DNA of 7,472 nt from NCBI GenBank assembly GCA_021617435.1, contig JAJWCP010000071.1, forward strand, positions 1 through 7,472, written 5' to 3'. Position 1 is the stretch's first letter. Each line of letters starts with the position of its first letter. Origin of the DNA: Pseudomonadota bacterium (GTDB lineage: Bacteria > Pseudomonadota > Alphaproteobacteria > RF32 > CAG-239). Made by a program: the position numbers and the translations under genes. Shown here piece after piece: positions 5,289 through 7,472 of this stretch. The notes beneath the pieces were generated by a model. It was not told the origin of the DNA and ran no database searches. It worked only from the letters and a program-made list of their open reading frames with translations.

Positions 5289-5924
5289 ATGGTTTTGATT
5301 GCTCCAAGTATACTCTCGTCGGATTTTGGGCGCTTAAAAGAGGAAGTGACGGCGCTTGATAAGGCGGGTGCCGATTTAATCCATTGTGATGTGATGGACG
5401 GTAATTTTGTGCCTAACTTAACGTTCGGTCCAAAGATGGTGCAAAGCGTGCGCTCATGTACTGAATTGCCGCTTGACGTGCATTTAATGATTGAAAATCC
5501 TGATAAAATGTTGGAAGTTTTTGCTAAAGCGGGCGCTGATATTTTGACGATTCACGCTGAAGCTTGCTCGCATTTAGACCGTACGTTAAGTAAAATTAAA
5601 GAGCTTGGATGCAAGGTGGGTGTTTCAATAAATCCGGCAACCTCGGAAGAGGTTTTGCAATATGTTTTGGATAAAATTGACGTGGTCTTGATTATGACGG
5701 TAAATCCTGGGTTTGGCGGGCAGAGTTTTATATCATCGCAGCTTGAAAAAATTGCGCGAGTTAAAGAGCTTATCGGCTCGCGCAATATTAAAATTGAAGT
5801 TGACGGCGGCATTAATCCGCTGACGGCGGCGGAATGCGTTGCTGCCGGAGCTGATATTTTGGTGGCGGGAACTACAGTCTTTGACGGGTCTGATTATCGC
5901 AAAAATATTGAGTCTTTACGCTAA
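5289..5924 (+). CDS. rpe: Ribulose-phosphate 3-epimerase
   Basis: 211 residues, normal for the family. The enzyme interconverts D-ribulose 5-phosphate and D-xylulose 5-phosphate in the non-oxidative pentose phosphate pathway, in the cytoplasm. It is a TIM barrel with all hallmarks: IAPSILSSDFGRL at the N-terminus, HCDVMDGNFVPNLTFGP (32-48), DVHLMIENP (63-71), VNPGFGGQSF (138-147) and EVDGGI (170-175) before a phosphate-binding AGTTVF. The metal ligands His32, Asp34, His65 and Asp172 are all present, with Asp34 and Asp172 as the acid/base pair. AGGAGG precedes the ATG by 5 nt. It is the first gene of an operon with phoB 12 nt downstream. Nothing is odd in the protein; the phoB partner is unusual. 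The assignment is secure. Confidence 0.97.
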   Translation: MVLIAPSILSSDFGRLKEEVTALDKAGADLIHCDVMDGNFVPNLTFGPKMVQSVRSCTELPLDVHLMIENPDKMLEVFAKAGADILTIHAEACSHLDRTLSKIKELGCKVGVSINPATSEEVLQYVLDKIDVVLIMTVNPGFGGQSFISSQLEKIARVKELIGSRNIKIEVDGGINPLTAAECVAAGADILVAGTTVFDGSDYRKNIESLR

Positions 5925-5936
5925 AGGAGAACGTTT

Positions 5937-6635
5937 ATGCCTACGGTTATGGTAGTTGAAGATGAAGAAGCTCTCGCTCTTTTATTAAAGTATAACCTGC
6001 AAAAAGAAGGCTATGATGTGGTGATAGAATCGCGTGGCAACAGAGTCCTAGGGCAGGTTGAAAAAACTTGTCCGTCAGTGATTTTGCTTGACTGGATGCT
6101 GCCGGAACTTTCCGGCGTTGAAATTTGCAAACTTATTCGCTCTAAGCCTGATATTAAAAATATTCCGATTATTATGCTGACCGCCAAAGGGCAGGAAGAA
6201 GATAAAATTAAAGGGCTTTCCGCCGGCGCGGACGATTATGTTACCAAACCTTTTTCAGTGCCGGAGCTGATGGCGCGGGTTAAGGCTAATTTGCGCCGCG
6301 CGCCTGAAATTGTGCCGGTTAAAGAGTTGACCTTTGAAGATATAAAAATGGATTTAACCGCTAAAAAAGTTTTCAGAGGCGAAAATTATATTCATTTGGG
6401 TCCGACTGAATTTCGGCTTTTGAAAATGCTGATGGAATCGCCGCAAAAGGTTTTTTCACGCGAAATACTGTTAAAAACCGTGTGGGGAGATAATATTTAT
6501 GTGGAATCGCGCACGGTTGATGTGCATATTCGCCGTTTACGCCGCGCGTTAAATAAATTCGGTCCGGATTATATCCGTACCGTTCGGGCAACCGGATATT
6601 CAATAGATAATAACCAATCACCTGATGAAAAATAA
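5937..6635 (+). CDS. phoB: Phosphate-regulon response regulator PhoB (OmpR/PhoB family)
   Basis: 232 residues, matching PhoB in length. The receiver domain (about 1-120) has the acidic pair Glu8/Asp9, phosphoacceptor Asp52 in ILLDWMLPELSG, Thr82 in IIMLTAKG, Tyr101 and Lys104 in DDYVTKPF. The winged-helix domain (about 130-228) has GPTEFRLL, VFSREILL, RTVDVHIRRLRRAL and IRTVRATGY, close to alphaproteobacterial PhoB. After phosphorylation, classically by PhoR, PhoB dimerises and activates phosphate-scavenging genes at pho boxes. AGGAG overlaps the end of rpe and lies 7 nt before the ATG; the gap to rpe is 12 nt, so they are co-transcribed. No phoR, phoU or pst gene is in the window. PhoB is the best call on C-terminal motifs, but with no phosphate genes nearby another OmpR-type regulator cannot be fully excluded. 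Confidence 0.87.
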   Translation: MPTVMVVEDEEALALLLKYNLQKEGYDVVIESRGNRVLGQVEKTCPSVILLDWMLPELSGVEICKLIRSKPDIKNIPIIMLTAKGQEEDKIKGLSAGADDYVTKPFSVPELMARVKANLRRAPEIVPVKELTFEDIKMDLTAKKVFRGENYIHLGPTEFRLLKMLMESPQKVFSREILLKTVWGDNIYVESRTVDVHIRRLRRALNKFGPDYIRTVRATGYSIDNNQSPDEK

Positions 6636-6645
6636 GGAGGCTTAT

Positions 6646-7110
6646 ATGGTTAAGTTTTATTATGATAATATAAAATTGCAAAAATTGTTGTTACTGAACG
6701 CGGTTTTGTTAAGCGCGGTCATCACGGTCGGCAACTATACGCCGCAATATATGTGGTTCGTGAGCGTTGTTGCCGTGCTGTGCTTGATTTCATTTTCAGC
6801 CTCGCTTTATGTGGTGGTGTTTCCGCAGTGTTTGGCGCAGATTGATGACGAGGGTATAAAAATTGATCATAATGCCAAACTTAATTGGGGTGATATAGAA
6901 TCGGCTGAACAAAAGCGCGTTTCAGGCTGTATGCATCGTGATATTATTGTTTTTAAGCTTAAAGACGGAGTTAAATATCATAAAAGCTTAATGCAGTATA
7001 TCAGCGCAAAGTCGCCGTATGGTGAGTTTTCAATACCGCTTTATGCGATGACCGCCGATGATGTAAAGGCAGTTACGACGGAACTTAAAAAACATATCAA
7101 AATTAAGTAA
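6646..7110 (+). CDS. Two-helix membrane protein with PH-like soluble domain, third gene of the rpe-phoB operon
   Basis: 154 residues from ATG 6646, which has AAGGAGG (6634-6640) 5 nt upstream. An in-frame ATG at 6625 lies inside phoB without a ribosome site and is rejected. It starts 10 nt after phoB. Two hydrophobic helices are visible (about 14-29 and 36-59), then a soluble part of about 90 residues. That part has IDDEGIKID (66-74), LNWGDIESAE (79-88), DIIVFKLKDG (99-108) and FSIPLYAMTADDVKAVTTEL (128-147). The pattern of two helices, then a strand-rich domain with a W-x-DI turn and a final helix, resembles bacterial PH-like membrane proteins such as those annotated as the STM3941 family. 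That resemblance is from memory and the function is unknown. Both termini are probably cytoplasmic. Confidence 0.8.
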   Translation: MVKFYYDNIKLQKLLLLNAVLLSAVITVGNYTPQYMWFVSVVAVLCLISFSASLYVVVFPQCLAQIDDEGIKIDHNAKLNWGDIESAEQKRVSGCMHRDIIVFKLKDGVKYHKSLMQYISAKSPYGEFSIPLYAMTADDVKAVTTELKKHIKIK

Positions 7111-7112
7111 AC

Positions 7113-7147
7113 AAAAAAACTTCCCCACACCTTGCGATGTGGAGAAG
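7113..7147 (-). terminator. Minus-oriented terminator just after the rpe-phoB operon
   Basis: A 10-bp stem with one C-A mismatch (7120-7129 with 7138-7147, 8-nt loop) runs on the minus strand directly into seven T (7113-7119). On the plus strand the hairpin is not followed by an immediate T tract, so it is primarily the end of a minus-strand transcript entering from the right. It may also slow plus-strand transcription 9 nt past the operon stop. Confidence 0.7.
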
Positions 7148-7210
7148 CACATTTTAAGAAGATTTTTTACAATTGTATTTGTAGCATAAAATATGAATTT
7201 TGCAAGCAAT

Positions 7211-7249
7211 ATATAAAAAGTTATATTATATTGTGTATAACTTTTATAT
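7211..7249. repeat. AT-rich inverted repeat
   Basis: ATATAAAAAGTTATA (7211-7225) mirrors TATAACTTTTATAT (7236-7249) with one extra A and a 10-nt centre. It overlaps the stop of the small minus-strand frame at 7221 and could be an RNA hairpin or a protein site. Thermal stability would be low. Confidence 0.4.
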
Positions 7250-7418
7250 ACGCGCTGAGAATGGTGGAAATTAAAGTATCTGCGCAAATTACATTTTCCA
7301 TAAAACAGTAATGGTAGCATAGCTTTTGTTTCCAAAATGACGAGAGCTTTCTTTGGCTAATTTTCAACAATGAGGTCTTTAAGGCATGATAAATTGCCGG
7401 CGCAATACTTATCACCAT
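7221..7418 (-). CDS. Short hypothetical reading frame with good ribosome site, possibly 3' end of a longer gene
   Basis: 65 codons from ATG 7418 to TAA 7221, beginning MVISIAPAIYHALK. GAGGAG lies 6 nt before the ATG, a better ribosome site than chance would normally give. The same frame stays open to the right edge for 18 further codons (reading TRAKIFSELTFEEIF after a Lys run from the ten-A tract), so it could also be the C-terminus of a gene from outside. The residues after about 15 (CYHYCF, NVICADTLISTILSAY) are not convincing as a folded domain and I recognise no family. The minus-strand terminator at 7113-7147 supports transcription in this direction. If it is not a gene, 7148-7472 is an AT-rich spacer holding only the inverted repeat and the terminal T run. 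Low confidence. Confidence 0.35.
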   Translation of the reverse strand: MVISIAPAIYHALKTSLLKISQRKLSSFWKQKLCYHYCFMENVICADTLISTILSAYIKVIHNII

Positions 7419-7462
7419 AAAAATCTCCTCAAAAGTTAATTCTGAAAAGATTTTAGCTCGCG

Positions 7463-7472
7463 TTTTTTTTTT
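7463..7472. repeat. T10 homopolymer at the right edge
   Basis: The window ends in ten T, preceded by CTCGCG. There is no complementary arm upstream, so it is not a terminator on the visible side. It may be the edge of a longer homopolymer. Confidence 0.5.

Noticed and set aside
5552..5812. Antisense frame inside rpe
   Set aside because: It is a shadow of the conserved rpe coding sequence with no independent signals.
7030..7335. 101-codon minus-strand frame across the operon end
   Set aside because: It crosses the 7113-7147 terminator and lies antisense to the membrane protein gene; composition is that of a shadow frame.

Overview
The window looks like chromosome from an uncultured, moderately AT-rich Gram-negative bacterium, most likely an alphaproteobacterium of the host-associated or gut type. 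The evidence is a full-length PhoB whose C-terminal domain reads like alphaproteobacterial PhoB, a bacterial-type ribulose-phosphate epimerase, an exported protein with a Sec signal peptide, and clear sigma-70-like promoters. The taxon is an inference; there is no rRNA or other strong marker. I see no tRNA, rRNA, CRISPR array or intact mobile element.

Left part (1-1339, minus strand): the N-terminal 446 codons of a secreted, extremely cysteine-rich repeat protein (about 44 Cys), which runs off the left edge inside a 111-nt tandem repeat. It has a near-consensus promoter and a signal peptide. It is divergent from an unrecognised membrane-anchored protein gene (1496-2212, plus) that ends in its own terminator.

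Middle (2213-4622): a 250-nt spacer leads into a compact two-gene plus-strand unit (2513-2761 and 2761-3069). It encodes a small lysine-rich protein and an acidic protein, joined by a TAATG overlap and driven by a TTGACA promoter. This unit converges with a minus-strand TPR-like protein gene (3185-4531) on a strong bidirectional terminator. The TPR-like gene carries a 9-base C tract near its 3' end whose length sets the C-terminus.

Right part (4600-7472): a minus-strand ferritin-like di-iron protein (4653-5141) is divergent from a plus-strand operon of rpe (5289-5924), phoB (5937-6635) and a two-helix membrane protein with a soluble C-terminal domain (6646-7110). The intergenic gaps in this operon are 10-12 nt, and every gene has a good Shine-Dalgarno. 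phoB lies here without phoR, phoU or pst genes. Beyond it, a minus-oriented terminator (7113-7147) and a short minus-strand reading frame with a good ribosome site (7221-7418) suggest a transcript entering from the right; the window ends in a run of ten T.

The strongest leads are the Cys-rich repeat protein, the C9 tract at the end of the TPR-like gene, and the oppositely charged small gene pair. None is shown to be a new system by the sequence alone. Two long N-terminal extensions that could be drawn from TTG codons (2465 and 4588) are better explained as the TTGACA -35 boxes of promoters, and the starts given here are corrected accordingly.
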